Assembly (NCBI GenBank): GCA_018398765.1
Contig: JAHBMJ010002208.1
Coordinates: 4,834 to 21,257 of the forward strand
Reading direction: 5' to 3'
Source: Chromera velia
Lineage: Eukaryota > Sar > Chromeraceae
DNA length: 16,424 nt
Below the pieces are notes generated by a model. The model was not told the DNA's origin and did not search any database. It was given only the letters and a program-made list of their open reading frames with translations. The translations under genes were made by a program, and so were the position numbers. Positions 1 through 9,712 of the stretch are shown here, one piece after another (position 1 is the stretch's first letter; the number at the start of each line of letters is the position of its first letter).

Positions 1-325
1 GGGGGGCAAGGGAGAAGGAAGGAGGCAAGTAGCCGAATTGGAGAAGTGAGGATACACGGAGACAGGAAAAGAAAAGGAGGAGGGGAGAGCCAGAAAGGGG
101 TCAAAAACACACAGCATGCCTGCTAAAACATCTGACGATCTCACAATTGACTTGGAAGAGACGCGACAGAAGGGAAGGAAGGTAGACAGGAAAAAAGGTG
201 AAGAACGTGCTCCCACACAATGAATTATGCCTGTTGCACCCTTTTCAGACTTTCCGACTTTCTTCATCGAATGAGATAAGAGAGAAGAGCCCCAAACAGT
301 CCATCCATTCATTCAACCGACCGAC
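1..325 (-). other. Intron of the minus-strand kinase gene, running off the window
   Basis: The kinase exon ends at 326 and a donor reading GTCGGT follows on the minus strand from 325. On the minus strand the rest, down to position 1, is pyrimidine-rich (long CTTCC and CTCC stretches), as expected of an intron. I searched all three minus frames for the next kinase parts (the HRD catalytic loop and DFG) and saw neither, so the next exon most likely lies outside the window. The window begins with a run of six G. Confidence 0.6.
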
Positions 326-972
326 CCTTCGTGCCACTGTTGCCAAAATTGGTTCCTCTAGTTTTTTGTACTTGTTGAGTACGTCCTTCAAGGAGCCCCC
401 GTCCATGAGTTCCATCACGATCCACAGGCCGCTTTCGAGGAAGAACGCCGAGTGGAACTGGACGATGGCAGGGCAGGAGGAGCTGTCCAGAGTCCGAAGC
501 TCCACCAGAATTTGTTGACGAGTCTTTTGGTCTGTCTTCAATGGGAGAATCTGAATGAAAGCACGCGGTAAAGAAGCATGCAACACACAACTGTCGGGTA
601 CGTGCCAACAAGGAGCTTTGCAGCATCAGAACTCGCAGAGAAACCGTGCAATGAAAACCAAGTAGGCTAGTCACGGCTCCCTTTCAGGCTTCACAGGTAA
701 ATCCGGGTAGACCATCACGGCGTGAATAGCCTGGAGGGGGATGAAATGATGAGAGGGAGAAAGTGACTGACCTTTACGGCTACAACCCTTTGAGAAGGAA
801 CGTGAAGATGTTTCTCGACAACTCCAAAGGCTCCTCGACCGAGAATTCCCATCTTTTGGAGGTCTGCAGATGTCACTTCCGATCCTAGGCCCGTTGATGC
901 GTTTGGAGTGGGCGCCTCGGCCTCTTCCTCGTGCACGAGGATGGCTGGTGGCGCCTTTGATTTGGCTGCCAT
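326..972 (-). CDS. MAP kinase kinase-like protein kinase, N-terminal part (partial gene)
   Basis: Two exons are visible: 972-772 (67 codons, ATG at 972) and 550-326 (75 codons), joined by a 221 bp intron (771-551, GTCAGT...TTCAG) in phase 0. The first exon has a charged leader, then the ATP-binding glycine loop GRGAFGVV (residues 45-52), and ends exactly at the VAVK lysine (residue 67). The second exon resumes with ILPLK, then an alpha-C helix with its glutamate (QILVEL). It continues with a beta-4/5 region ending in IVMELMDGGSL, whose Met gatekeeper and MDGGSL hinge are typical of the MEK/STE7 family. Kinases of this group phosphorylate MAP kinases in a cytoplasmic cascade. The catalytic loop, DFG and activation segment are not in the window, so activity cannot be judged. 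A PAK/STE20-like kinase is a less likely alternative. It is transcribed divergently from the AP2 gene. Confidence 0.87.
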
Positions 973-1763
973 CGTTTGCTCTCTCTACAGCTGTGTCGCC
1001 CCCCTTTGATGTGTTGTTTTCTTTTCGCTCTTACTGAGAAATGTAAGGACGTTCCTTGTATCAGATTTCCACTCACTTCATACAAGCCCCTACGCTGTAT
1101 ATATGTGTAATGCAACAATGACTCAATGCCTCTATATAGCTTCAGTAAGCTGTCAGATATCCATGCATTCGAGCATGCAAGAGGAGCATAAGAGCTATAG
1201 GAGCATATATAGGAGCTCACATATGGAGCTCACCGGAGCATGCATGCAGACAATCGTCGTTGACAAAACCGAAGAACGCGCGAGGCGGGACGTTCATGCT
1301 CGCGCGCGCGGATTGGAACTTCGAGCGAAAACTTCGATCGAAAATTCAATTAGAAGACCCATGCATGCATTAAGACCCTCAATTAAGTCAAATTTTATAT
1401 AGAGGAGACGAAGGAAGATGCCTCTGACCAGAACTTCGGACTAGAAGTGACGGATGTCGACTGCAGAGATCAATGTGCCTGACAAACTACACATATATAT
1501 GGCATGGCCTGCTGCTCAGACTACGAATCTGTTAAAATTGAACGATGCACTTCTCAGTCTGATGCTTCCACCATCATAAGTTCCATGCCTCGCGAGCTAT
1601 AAAGCTGAAAGCTTTCCACCCACCCGTCTCTGTATAGGAACAGCCCACCCTGGCACCCATCTCCTGGCTTTCAGATTGAAGTTTCATCCTCGTCTTTCGC
1701 TCCAAACACTGTGGACCCTCGCTCACGCGCTGAACGGGAACGGAACTTAATTCCCCCGGAGAG
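973..1763. promoter_or_regulatory. Shared divergent promoter region between the kinase and AP2 genes
   Basis: The two start codons face away from each other across 791 bp with no convincing ORF. The region holds seven GAGC motifs between 1171 and 1239, spaced 8-13 bp. It also holds two exact palindromic octamers TGCATGCA (1241-1248 and 1362-1369), a 13 bp tandem duplication (1319-1331 and 1332-1344), and a CpG-rich block around 1276-1312. TATA-like sequences lie at 1098-1104, 1133-1139, 1205-1211 and, closest to the AP2 start, at 1600-1606 (CTATAAAG). Which of these act as core promoter elements cannot be told from sequence alone. Confidence 0.5.
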
Positions 1764-3547
1764 ATGGATCCTGAGGCGCAAAAAGCGGCGGCGATTGCTT
1801 TCAGCAGGATCGAGAACCGGCCGTATCTCCGGCACCTTCCTTCCGAGGAATTCCAAGACTGGGCACCCGAATTGGAGGACGACACGAAGGAGAGACTGAT
1901 CCAGACGCTCCTCAGGATCCCTATCCCGGAGGATCCCTATTCCGCCCCCCGCAAGAAAAGGAAAAAAGCCCCGATTCCGCCACCTCAAGTCCCAATTTCG
2001 TCACCGCCAGCACCCACCCGAGGTTTGTCGAGACCTGTTCTCCCCCATCTCACACGCGACCCTATCTCGTCACCGTTAGCCCCCTCCGAAGACCCGCCAG
2101 CCTCTGGCAGTGTTCCCCGTGCAACGAGTCCGCCAGCGCCAGCACCCTCTCAAGGTCTGTCGGTGGAGGCCTATGTCTCTTTGGACTGTGCACATACCTA
2201 CCGTCCAAGCGGGTAGCTCGGTTGGCATTTGAAAGCGACAGTGCATGAGCAGCTGGTTGCCATTCAGGTGTTTTCGGCGTGTAATGGTCAGAGTACCCGA
2301 CTCGCTTCTCTTCAATCAAATGATGGACGTTTCGTTCGTCCACATGGGTCGATCTTCAACGCTTTCTTTCATTTCTCCTTGCAGAGCACTTTCTCCAACA
2401 GGTCACCGATGCCGAAAGAGCAACGAGGAACCCGATCCGTGGAGTTTCTTACAGCCGCACGAGGAAAGCGTGGACATCAACGATACTTGAAGCTCTGCCT
2501 GCTGGGCAGTCGGGAGGGAGGCGAAAGGAGAAAAAGCGAACTTTCTCAGTTGCGCTCTATGGTGAGGACAAAGCCCGAGAGCTCGCCATAGCAGATCAGA
2601 AGGAAAGGTCGGGGAGGGTCGTTAGTGAGCCGCAGCCACCCCGCTCGACGAAGGCCGCACCAAGTCAATGCAGCCGCAACGAGAAGGAGAAGCAGCCCCC
2701 CCCTCCGTCCATGCAGCTGAAGACCCAACCCGTCTCCGAGAGAACCCCAGGAGTCTCCCATGTGCGTGCTAAAAATAGGTGGATTGTGACCTTTCTGGAC
2801 CATCAGCCTTGCAGTGTGGGGGTCCCCTCCGAGTCGTCTTCCTCGGCCCCTGCCCCTGCCAAAGCCGCTGGCAGCTCTGACCACCAACCCATTTCCTCTT
2901 CATGTAGTGATCCATCCCACCCTGCTTCTCTGTCTCGCCGATTTCGGAGGCGGCATTTCAACACCGAGCAAGAAGCTCTAGAGTTTTTCAACAGCCTCCC
3001 GAAGCAGAGTCGTCTCAATCACACGAGGGACGGGGGTCTGAAGAAAGACGCTCTCAGTTTCCTCGAGACAAAGGGTCTGTTGCCCCAAAATCACCTGCCG
3101 ACTTCCGAAGGATCTGCCAACCAGTCGACCGACGACAGAAAAGAAAAGGAGTCGAGGCTGTCTGGGGTACACTATTTGGCGGTGCCGAAGAAAACGGGGG
3201 CGGGGGTGGTAGAGTACTGGCAGACGCAAATGTATCTCAACGGGCGTACGCGCTACGTTTGTTTTGGTTGCAAGCAGTACGGATTCTACCAAGAGCGATC
3301 GCTGGCCGAGGCCCTCCGCCTCTTCTTTGACCGCGGGGAGTTCCCTCAGCAAAAAAGCACACAGGCTTGTGCTGAAAATGTGCCCCATAGTGGTTCGGTA
3401 CTCATCCTGAATCGCTACCACATCAACGCAAGGAAGCAGCCGTCAACGCCTTCCTCTTCCTCTGGCCACGCCAAACGATGCCAGCGTGAGGTCTGTGGAG
3501 AGTCTTTCAGCGCAGTCGTGTCCCTTTTCTATTGTTTTTACCCCTGA
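1764..3547 (+). CDS. AP2-domain (ApiAP2-like) DNA-binding protein, three AP2-like modules
   Basis: Exon 1 is 1764-2154 and exon 2 is 2385-3547. The 230 bp intron (GTCTGT...TTGCAG) is phase 1 and joins the frame exactly. Exon 1 encodes an acidic/hydrophobic start, a basic RKKRKK stretch (possible nuclear signal) and a Pro/Ser-rich linker. AP2 module 1 (about residues 148-200) is clear: IRGVSYSRTRKAW, then RTFSVALYGEDKARELAIAD. Module 2 (about 252-335) has GVSHVRAKNRWIVTF, a Ser/Ala/Pro insertion of about 45 residues, then FRRRHFNTEQEALEFF. Module 3 (about 390-450) has SGVHYLAVPKK, a YWQTQMYLNG strand and a KQYGFYQERSLAEALRLF helix. Such proteins are sequence-specific transcription factors in apicomplexans and their relatives. 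No in-frame ATG precedes 2711 in exon 2, so module 1 is only seen once the intron is removed. The 3' end is uncertain: read through it stops at 3545-3547 (517 residues). A donor GTCTGT at 3491 with an acceptor at 3791 would instead give a different short tail ending at 3878. I do not know its targets. Confidence 0.85.
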
Positions 3548-4650
3548 TTCTCCTTCTGCCGTCTTCATTGCATTTTTTGCCTTGACCCTGCGGCCTCTCT
3601 TGTTCCTTCCTCGCCTTCAAATTAAGTCCGCAATTCGTGTGTCCCCCCGTGGCATCGATCGTCTGTTTCTGTGCATGGCTGTTTCTCTCTTTGTCTTTTG
3701 CCGTGTTCGATCTCTTCTGTTTCTCTCTGTTTTTTTCTTTTCGTGCCCTCGCATATCTTTTTTCTCATGGCGGCTTTCTGTCTGTGTGCAGATTTCTGCG
3801 CCTGAGGAGATCGATATTCAGGGTCCGTGGCTGATTTTCTTTTTTCTTTGCTTTTGCTTCTTTCGTCTCTTGGTGTAAGCGACATGAACCTTCCTTTTTT
3901 TTTTTTTCAATATGTCTCTTTGCAAGATCCTTCCTATCTGGACTGATCGCAAAGGGGTGGCACGCACTCCTGTACCTGAGCGAAAAGAAAGAAACAAATT
4001 GCTCCCTTTGTGGGTCGGACGTTCCTGCCTTCCCTGTGTACCTGCTTGCTTGTCTGCCTACCTGCCTGCCTGTCAGAGCGACCGTCCCCCTGCACCCCTT
4101 TCTTCAGAGAAGCGTCCGCGTCTCTCTTTCAATGGTTTGATTCGCCCTATCCTTTCTTCTCCCTCTCCTTCTTTCTTCGATCGTTCCCCAGCCAGCTCAT
4201 TCCCGCTCGTCAGAGATTCCGTCTCCCCAACCAACCAGTCTTCCCCCCCCCCCCACCCAACCTCCTCTCTACCGACTTCCTCCTCCTCATCCACCTCCCT
4301 GCTGCAGCTCCAGCGGCATCGCGACAGAACGGGGAAGTGCAACAGAGCCTGACAGGAGGGCCGGATGACCAGAGAACACGCATTCTTGCTTCAAGGTCCG
4401 CAGGATGCGTGCGTCAGGTTTCCCTTTTCTGTCTGGTTTGTGTCGGGGGCTCTTTTCCAAATTGTGGTTCCTTTCCCTCTGTCTTTCTCGCGTGCACAAA
4501 GTGTCAACTGTGCACTCTTCCACAAATTCTCTGCGCCGTGGTTTCTCTCAAATGGACATACACTCTCTGCACTTTGGACTTGTTCAAAGTCTGCTTGAAA
4601 GTCCTTCGCAATTGATTCGATCATCGATTGATAGACTGACTGACTGATTG
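3548..4650. other. Pyrimidine-rich intergenic stretch, no gene seen
   Basis: The plus strand is strongly C/T-rich throughout. It has T13 at 3895-3907, C12 at 4243-4254 and a CTGC/CTGT tetranucleotide-like run at about 4026-4076. Open frames here encode only Phe/Leu/Ser/Pro/Cys-rich low-complexity sequence with no domain. The first part (to about 3880) may be the last intron and 3' exon of the AP2 gene if the donor at 3491 is used. Confidence 0.6.
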
Positions 4651-5525
4651 GTTTCGCCTAGCCCAGCTGTCAAGCTGTGGCCACAGCAAAAAGGACCACT
4701 CAAACGTCCCTTTTTCGTGGTGCGTTCCGGTGTCCTTCGTCTTCATTCAGCTGACTCTCTTTCTCTCTTTCCTTCTTTCGTTCCCTGCTGCCCCGGTTTT
4801 ACGATCTTCCTTGCGATGGTGTGCACTGATTCGGGGTCAGGATTCTTCCGTTGAGTGACTGGTCGACTGGTCTGAAGCCTGTCTGGGGAAGGGGGAAGGG
4901 GGAATGAGGTGAAAAAAAAAAAAGAAGAGAAGCGAGAGATGCGACTGAAGGTGGCATCCCTGGCTGCGGTTTTCGCTGTCAATGACAGCGCTCACCTCCA
5001 CGCAGTTCAGTGCGTCAGAAAAGAGGACGCATCGTTTCATCTGTGCTGGCCGGCCTCTCTTCTCTTTTCTTCTTCTGCAGTTGCGAAGGAAGAGAGACGA
5101 AGGAAATCGAGGCATGCACAGTCAATGGAATCAATTGCTCAGACACACGATCACCGGACCGACTGTATGAAAGCATGCATCGGAACGGATGTGACAGTGA
5201 CTGTCTCTGCGTAATGATCTGCTTTGACTGTTTGCGCCGGTTTGATTGACCAAGGAAAAAACAGTCTGTTTCTTCCCTCTTTCTTCTTCTCCCTGTAAAG
5301 CCGCTGAAACAAGTAGGTGAAGAAGTCAAAAGCCCTCGATGCCTTCACACACTGATCGACGAATGCGTGCACGAGTTTACAAGTGTTTGCATTCAAGAAG
5401 TGGCAACCCTAGAATTCATTCAGTACATCGAACGAACGCGGATCGTTTGAGCCAATTAAGACGTTCTTTTTTCCTCCCGCTCGGTCCTATATCCGTGCAC
5501 AGATTTTTGACCGTTTCATATCTAA
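4651..5525. other. Intergenic sequence without a recognisable gene
   Basis: Mixed-composition sequence in which no frame shows a known domain. The one structured piece I see is a perfect 7 bp hairpin with an AAT loop (CGCTGTC 4974-4980 / GACAGCG 4984-4990). There is also an A12 run at 4912-4923. Confidence 0.5.
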
Positions 5526-5858
5526 CTCTTTACCATTTATGAGAAATCGACTTCTAAAGTTTAACTAAAATTAGTAATTAACTGTACTTCTAGGATAAAA
5601 TGGGACTATCCCGACTCCAACACTAATTCTGAATGCATTGGGCACCACTAATCACTAATCCAAAATTTTTAATTCTTTAAATTAAAACATGTTTAAAATA
5701 AATGAATTATAGACATGTTTATATATATGTTTGCTTCCTTAAAAATATGTTTTAGAGTGTTTTTATTAATTAAAGTCAGAAATTTCAATACACATTATAT
5801 CTTTATTAAAGCAATGTTAAAGGTGTAGCACCCACGGTATACTGCCCCAGTACACCTT
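5526..5858. other. AT-rich island ending in a small inverted repeat
   Basis: Composition switches sharply from mixed GC to strongly A/T-rich (AATTA, TTTAAA, TATATAT runs) and switches back after about 5870. At its right side the octamer AAGGTGTA (5820-5827) is inverted as TACACCTT (5851-5858). No coding frame is visible. It may be a decayed mobile element or an organelle DNA insert; neither can be shown here. Confidence 0.5.
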
Positions 5859-6013
5859 AGCATAGTGTGTTAATGTAAAGCATACCTCTGAAGAACTTTT
5901 TTCAAAACTTCATAACTTTGACTGAAAACACTGAATTCGAAATCTAAATTGAAACAGTGATTGCCGACAAAATGCTCCTTCAGCTTGCATGCACTACCTA
6001 CATACTGTGACAT

Positions 6014-6044
<31 letters not shown>

Positions 6045-6046
6045 CA
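6014..6046. repeat. (CA)n microsatellite
   Basis: Near-pure CA dinucleotide repeat with one GCA interruption, followed directly by the 27 bp sequence that also occurs at 7161. Confidence 0.95.
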
Positions 6047-6071
6047 GAGTCTCTCTGTGATCTTTCCGTGT
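6045..6071 (+). repeat. 27 bp microsatellite-linked repeat, copy 1
   Basis: The sequence from CAGAGTCTCTCTG to TTTCCGTGT follows a (CA)n tract and is identical to positions 7161-7187, in the same orientation and also after (CA)n. Confidence 0.9.
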
Positions 6072-6195
6072 GATTGAAAGGCCAGTGCACAGTGAAAACC
6101 AAAGGGAACCCAGTCTTTGCAAAAACAATATAGACATATAAGTTCAAACATTTTTGCATAAAATTCGGGTTGCTTGCATGCATGCTCACGCATTC

Positions 6196-6218
6196 GCACA
6201 CGCACACACACATACATA

Positions 6219-6316
<98 letters not shown>

Positions 6317-6340
6317 TACATACACACACACACACACACA
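6196..6340. repeat. Long (CA)n/(CATA)n microsatellite
   Basis: About 145 bp of CA repeat interspersed with CATA units. Open frames across it (His/Thr or Cys/Val repeats) are artefacts of the repeat. Confidence 0.95.
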
Positions 6341-6461
6341 TGTGCAAACCCGCACGACCTCTTTTCGCCTCTTTTGTCCCTCTCCTTTTCTTTTTAATTT
6401 TCTTCCCTTTATTTCCTTTCTCCAATCCTTTTATCCTTTGCTTTGACCTCTTTCTCTCTCT

Positions 6462-6496
6462 CACACACACACTCACACACAGAGACACGCACACAT

Positions 6497-6536
<40 letters not shown>
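6462..6536. repeat. (CA)n then (GA)n compound microsatellite
   Basis: CA repeat from about 6462 to 6508, with a few interruptions, followed by about 28 bp of GA repeat. Confidence 0.93.
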
Positions 6537-6538
<2 letters not shown>

Positions 6539-7037
6539 CGGGACAGAAAAAAAGAAAAGAGAAGCAGAAAAGAGAAGCAGGAACACACAGATGCGTATTT
6601 GTTTTTTTTTCTTTTCCTTCTCCTTTGTTTCTTATGTTCTGTACACTTCCTTCATGCAGCTTAATGTTTACACGTGTGCACGCACGCACGTAATACGTAC
6701 GGACGCCGACCTCATGATCGATTCTATGCACACGTATGCACACATGTAAGCAGAACGGGAAAGGAGGGATCATGGGCTAAAGAGGAGCTGGCCAATCAAG
6801 AAGCGTTCTGAAGGAAATAGGGAGGAGAGAGCACGTACACTAGACACGTACAGGCACATAAAAAGGCACACGTAGACATACTAGCGAACACACACAGAAA
6901 GACACGTTTGCATACGCTTTTTGACGACCATGAAAGACGTAAGAAAAAGGAGTGCACCAATCAAATGTGAAAACGCTCAGACATAAAAAGAAGACATCTT
7001 GCGTTGCGTGCACACGTGCACATAGATATGTACGCAT

Positions 7038-7069
7038 ACACACACACACACACAGACACACACACACAG

Positions 7070-7103
<34 letters not shown>

Positions 7104-7111
7104 ACACACAT

Positions 7112-7163
<52 letters not shown>
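7038..7163. repeat. Long (CA)n microsatellite
   Basis: About 125 bp of CA repeat with occasional CAGA, CATA and CG interruptions, ending in the second copy of the 27 bp sequence. Confidence 0.95.
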
Positions 7164-7166
<3 letters not shown>

Positions 7167-7187
7167 CTCTCTGTGATCTTTCCGTGT
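7161..7187 (+). repeat. 27 bp microsatellite-linked repeat, copy 2
   Basis: Identical over 27 bp to 6045-6071. Beyond it the two loci diverge at once, so the shared unit is the CA tract plus this 27 bp tail. Confidence 0.9.
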
Positions 7188-7350
7188 ACACATACATATG
7201 CTTGCTTACAGATAGAAAGACATAGAAAGCAGGATCTAGTGCTGAAAGAAACACTAGCTGGAAAAGGAGACCAACAGACGACACGTATGGAAACCTTCTC
7301 TCTCATATGTACACACATGCACGCACACATGCGCGCGCGTGCACACAGAT

Positions 7351-7375
7351 ACACACACACACACACACACACACA
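7351..7375. repeat. (CA)n microsatellite
   Basis: Short pure CA run preceded by a GCGCGCGC alternation at 7331-7338 and followed by a twice-repeated GTGTCACGCA motif (about 7380-7404). Confidence 0.9.
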
Positions 7376-8068
7376 TACTGTGTCACGCATAGACAGTGTC
7401 ACGCACAGACAGCGACACGCAGGCACAGAGATTCACATACGCAGAGACAGAGAAAGACTCAAAACGAAAGCGGAGAGGTGAAAAGCGGCGAAAACAAAGC
7501 GTTTAGGGTCAGCTGAGGCAGATCAAGAACAAGCCACTCACATAAGACCGAGCCACATAGACCTACCTTCTACATGGGCAGATGGTCCCTCCTCACACCT
7601 TGACGTGGACTTACCTGCATCAAGATTCAAAGGACATTCAAATGAGAAAAAGTAAACAGGTGACAGTAAAAAGAGGCAGAAAGCAGAAAAAAAAGGGAAT
7701 TCAAAAGATTTGAACTCGATCTGCCTGCTTGTTCATACGCATGAGCATAGCAACACGAGGGTAGCGGGCGGGGTGCCACTCGGGGGGCACGGGGGGGCGG
7801 GGCAGGGCCGCGGTCACCATGCACATAATAAGAAGGCCCGAAGCAAGCAAAAGGAGGCTGGTGGGGGGAAAGGCGAGGAGTTAGGATATAAAAAGTGGAC
7901 TGCCTTGCTTGCTGAACTGTACCGGAGGCGGCTGCACTGCTCCCTTGGCCTCATCTGACACTTTTGTTCTGTCGACCATCCCACACACAGGCCCCCCTCC
8001 CTCCCCCCCCCCATTAGGGACGTTTCAGGGCCCTCCAAGAAAAAAAAAAATTATCCCACCCCCTGCAC
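7376..8068. other. Intergenic sequence, no gene seen
   Basis: It begins with purine-rich and CA-flanked sequence, then a G-rich block (about 7762-7812) that includes GTGCC...GGCAC able to fold back. Next come a C-run (about 8000-8012) and A10 (8041-8050). No frame shows a recognisable domain. Confidence 0.5.
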
Positions 8069-8760
8069 CGGGTGGCCCCCAAGCCCCTAGAGCAACTTAC
8101 CGAAGAAACAAAAGAGCTCCCCAACGTATGCACGAGGAAGCCTTAAAGCCTGCATCCAGACAGACAGCGTGAAGAGAATGAGGGCTAGAAAGAAAAAGAG
8201 GGGTGGGCATCTCTCTGACAGAGCGCAACCGCTTGCCCAGCGTGACACAAAGAGACGCCTGCGGTCAGACTCACTAAAAATCTTGGCAAAAAGAGCTCCA
8301 GCTCTCCAACGCACACACGAGGAAGCCTTAAAGCCTGCATCCAGACAGACAGTGTGAGAAGAATGAGGGCCAGAAAGAAAAAGAGGGGTGGGCATCTCAG
8401 TGAGAGAACCTTACCGCTTACCCCCCTTGCACATAGAAACTCGCAGTCGCAAACTGACGAAGGTAAGCCTCCTTCCACATGAGGGGTACGAGGGAGCACC
8501 AAGCTCTGCATACACGCAGCCAGAATAAAAAGAAGGAGGGGTGAATAGAGGAACCCACGTGGACCATTCCGTGACATGAGTCGACCGATCGAAGCCCTTG
8601 TACCCAGAGACGTGTAACCTCAAACTGACCAGAGAGACGAGATCATCGCAACTCCTTCTCCACACCAGAGGTAAGCGAGACCTCCAAACTCTTGCACCCA
8701 TACCGTATGAAGAGGAAGGATAACGGGTAAACACAAGATTTTGAGTCGTTAAGGAAGGAA
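8069..8760. repeat. Diverged tandem repeat, about four units of 171-187 bp
   Basis: Landmarks recur at regular spacing. CACGAGGAAGCC is at 8131 and again at 8316 (185 bp). The equivalent TACGAGGGAGC is at 8487 (171 bp), and a weaker match sits around 8674 (187 bp). AAACTGAC occurs at 8451 and 8622 (171 bp). Units 1 and 2 are close to identical over about 90 bp (8131-8219 against 8316-8398), while units 3 and 4 are strongly diverged. Minus-strand frames give correspondingly repeated hydrophobic peptides but no consistent gene model. Confidence 0.75.
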
Positions 8761-9360
8761 ACGACAGACAGCTAGCCTTCGATCCCTTTTTGGACAGACT
8801 CAAAATCAAAGGTCCCTCCCTTCATTTAATTCAGAGGCACACGCACCCTAGCTTTCCTGCTCGATCATTTTCTAGAAATGTCCTTGACAATCTTCTTAGC
8901 CTCATCCCTCTCCACGTCACCTTGAGCTGCTTGCACGCACCTTATGCCAGTGGTCTCGGATGTATCTCTCGAGTCTCCATCAACTGTCCATCAACACTTG
9001 GACGGGGAAACAGAGCGTCCGCTCCTTCTTCGCAGAGCCTTCAGACAGGCAGACAGAGACGGAACTGAAACGCAAGTTCTAACCATACAACTGCCCCAAA
9101 ATCGTTCTGTGGGCAAGACCATGGCCTGCGGCGCTAACCCCCCAGTTTATTTGTAAAAGAGATGTAAAAGAGTCATTAATTTTGGAAGAGGTGTATAGCC
9201 CAGCATGCAACAACATGTGTTGCAACTCTGAGTGTTGCGCAAAAGTGAGGCCAAGTATAGGGGCCTTAAAAAGCGCAATTTAAGTCAACTTTCCGGGGCA
9301 CAGCGTCAGCACCCCTGCATGACAGTCTATAAGTCTCTGTATGAGAATTTAATTTGAAAA
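8761..9360. other. Intergenic sequence upstream of the carboxypeptidase gene
   Basis: No domain is visible in any frame. A 7 bp inverted repeat lies at 9206-9212 (TGCAACA) and 9218-9224 (TGTTGCA), with a 5 base loop. Confidence 0.45.
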
Positions 9361-9712
9361 AAAACATTTTTTTTTCTATATATATTGCATGCACCTCGAT
9401 CCTCTATATATATATATACATGCATCGTCCGACTTGAGATCATTTGAGCAACACAACTGCACATGCAGTGCACAAAATCGCTCCTTCAACCATTTGTCAA
9501 GCGCCAATCAAGAGCGTCCACATATGCTCGCGGTGCTTGCAAAAAGGACGATGTTGGTTTCTCCTTCATCGACGATTGTTTTACCCGTCTCAAAGGAGTC
9601 GTTTGAAAGAGACGAGACACGCTGTATGTACAAGTGAAGGTGTTGTTTAAAAGAGGCTTCGGATTCGATCCTCTCCTCTCATTTTCGTCCGACCATTTTC
9701 CCGTCTTCATCC
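9361..9712 (+). promoter_or_regulatory. Probable promoter and 5' leader of the carboxypeptidase gene
   Basis: Two TATA-type tracts sit at about 9377-9386 and 9404-9419, each followed within a few bases by a GCATGC or ATGCAT motif. They lie about 300 bp before the first ATG (9713). No in-frame coding sequence resembling this family is seen upstream. The transcription start is unknown. Confidence 0.4.

Noticed and set aside
245-325. Continuation of the kinase exon to the stop near 245
   Set aside because: The reading after VARR does not resemble the kinase family, while a donor sits exactly at the point where similarity ends.
4010-4615. A 201-codon plus-strand frame in the pyrimidine-rich region
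   Set aside because: Composition is simply translated C/T-rich DNA (Phe, Leu, Ser, Pro, Cys); no motif, and several equally long frames overlap it.
6014-7481. Open frames of His-Thr or Cys-Val repeats on both strands across the CA tracts
   Set aside because: They are direct products of dinucleotide repeats, exist in overlapping frames on both strands, and carry no other domain.
8087-8809. Minus-strand frames with repeated hydrophobic peptides over the 180 bp tandem array
   Set aside because: The repetition follows the DNA repeat, the frames change from unit to unit and no consistent splice pattern links them.
9389-9637. Small plus-strand frame as an upstream carboxypeptidase exon
   Set aside because: No similarity to the family N-terminus; the FDSNFDSGNL block that starts this family is already in the exon at 9713.
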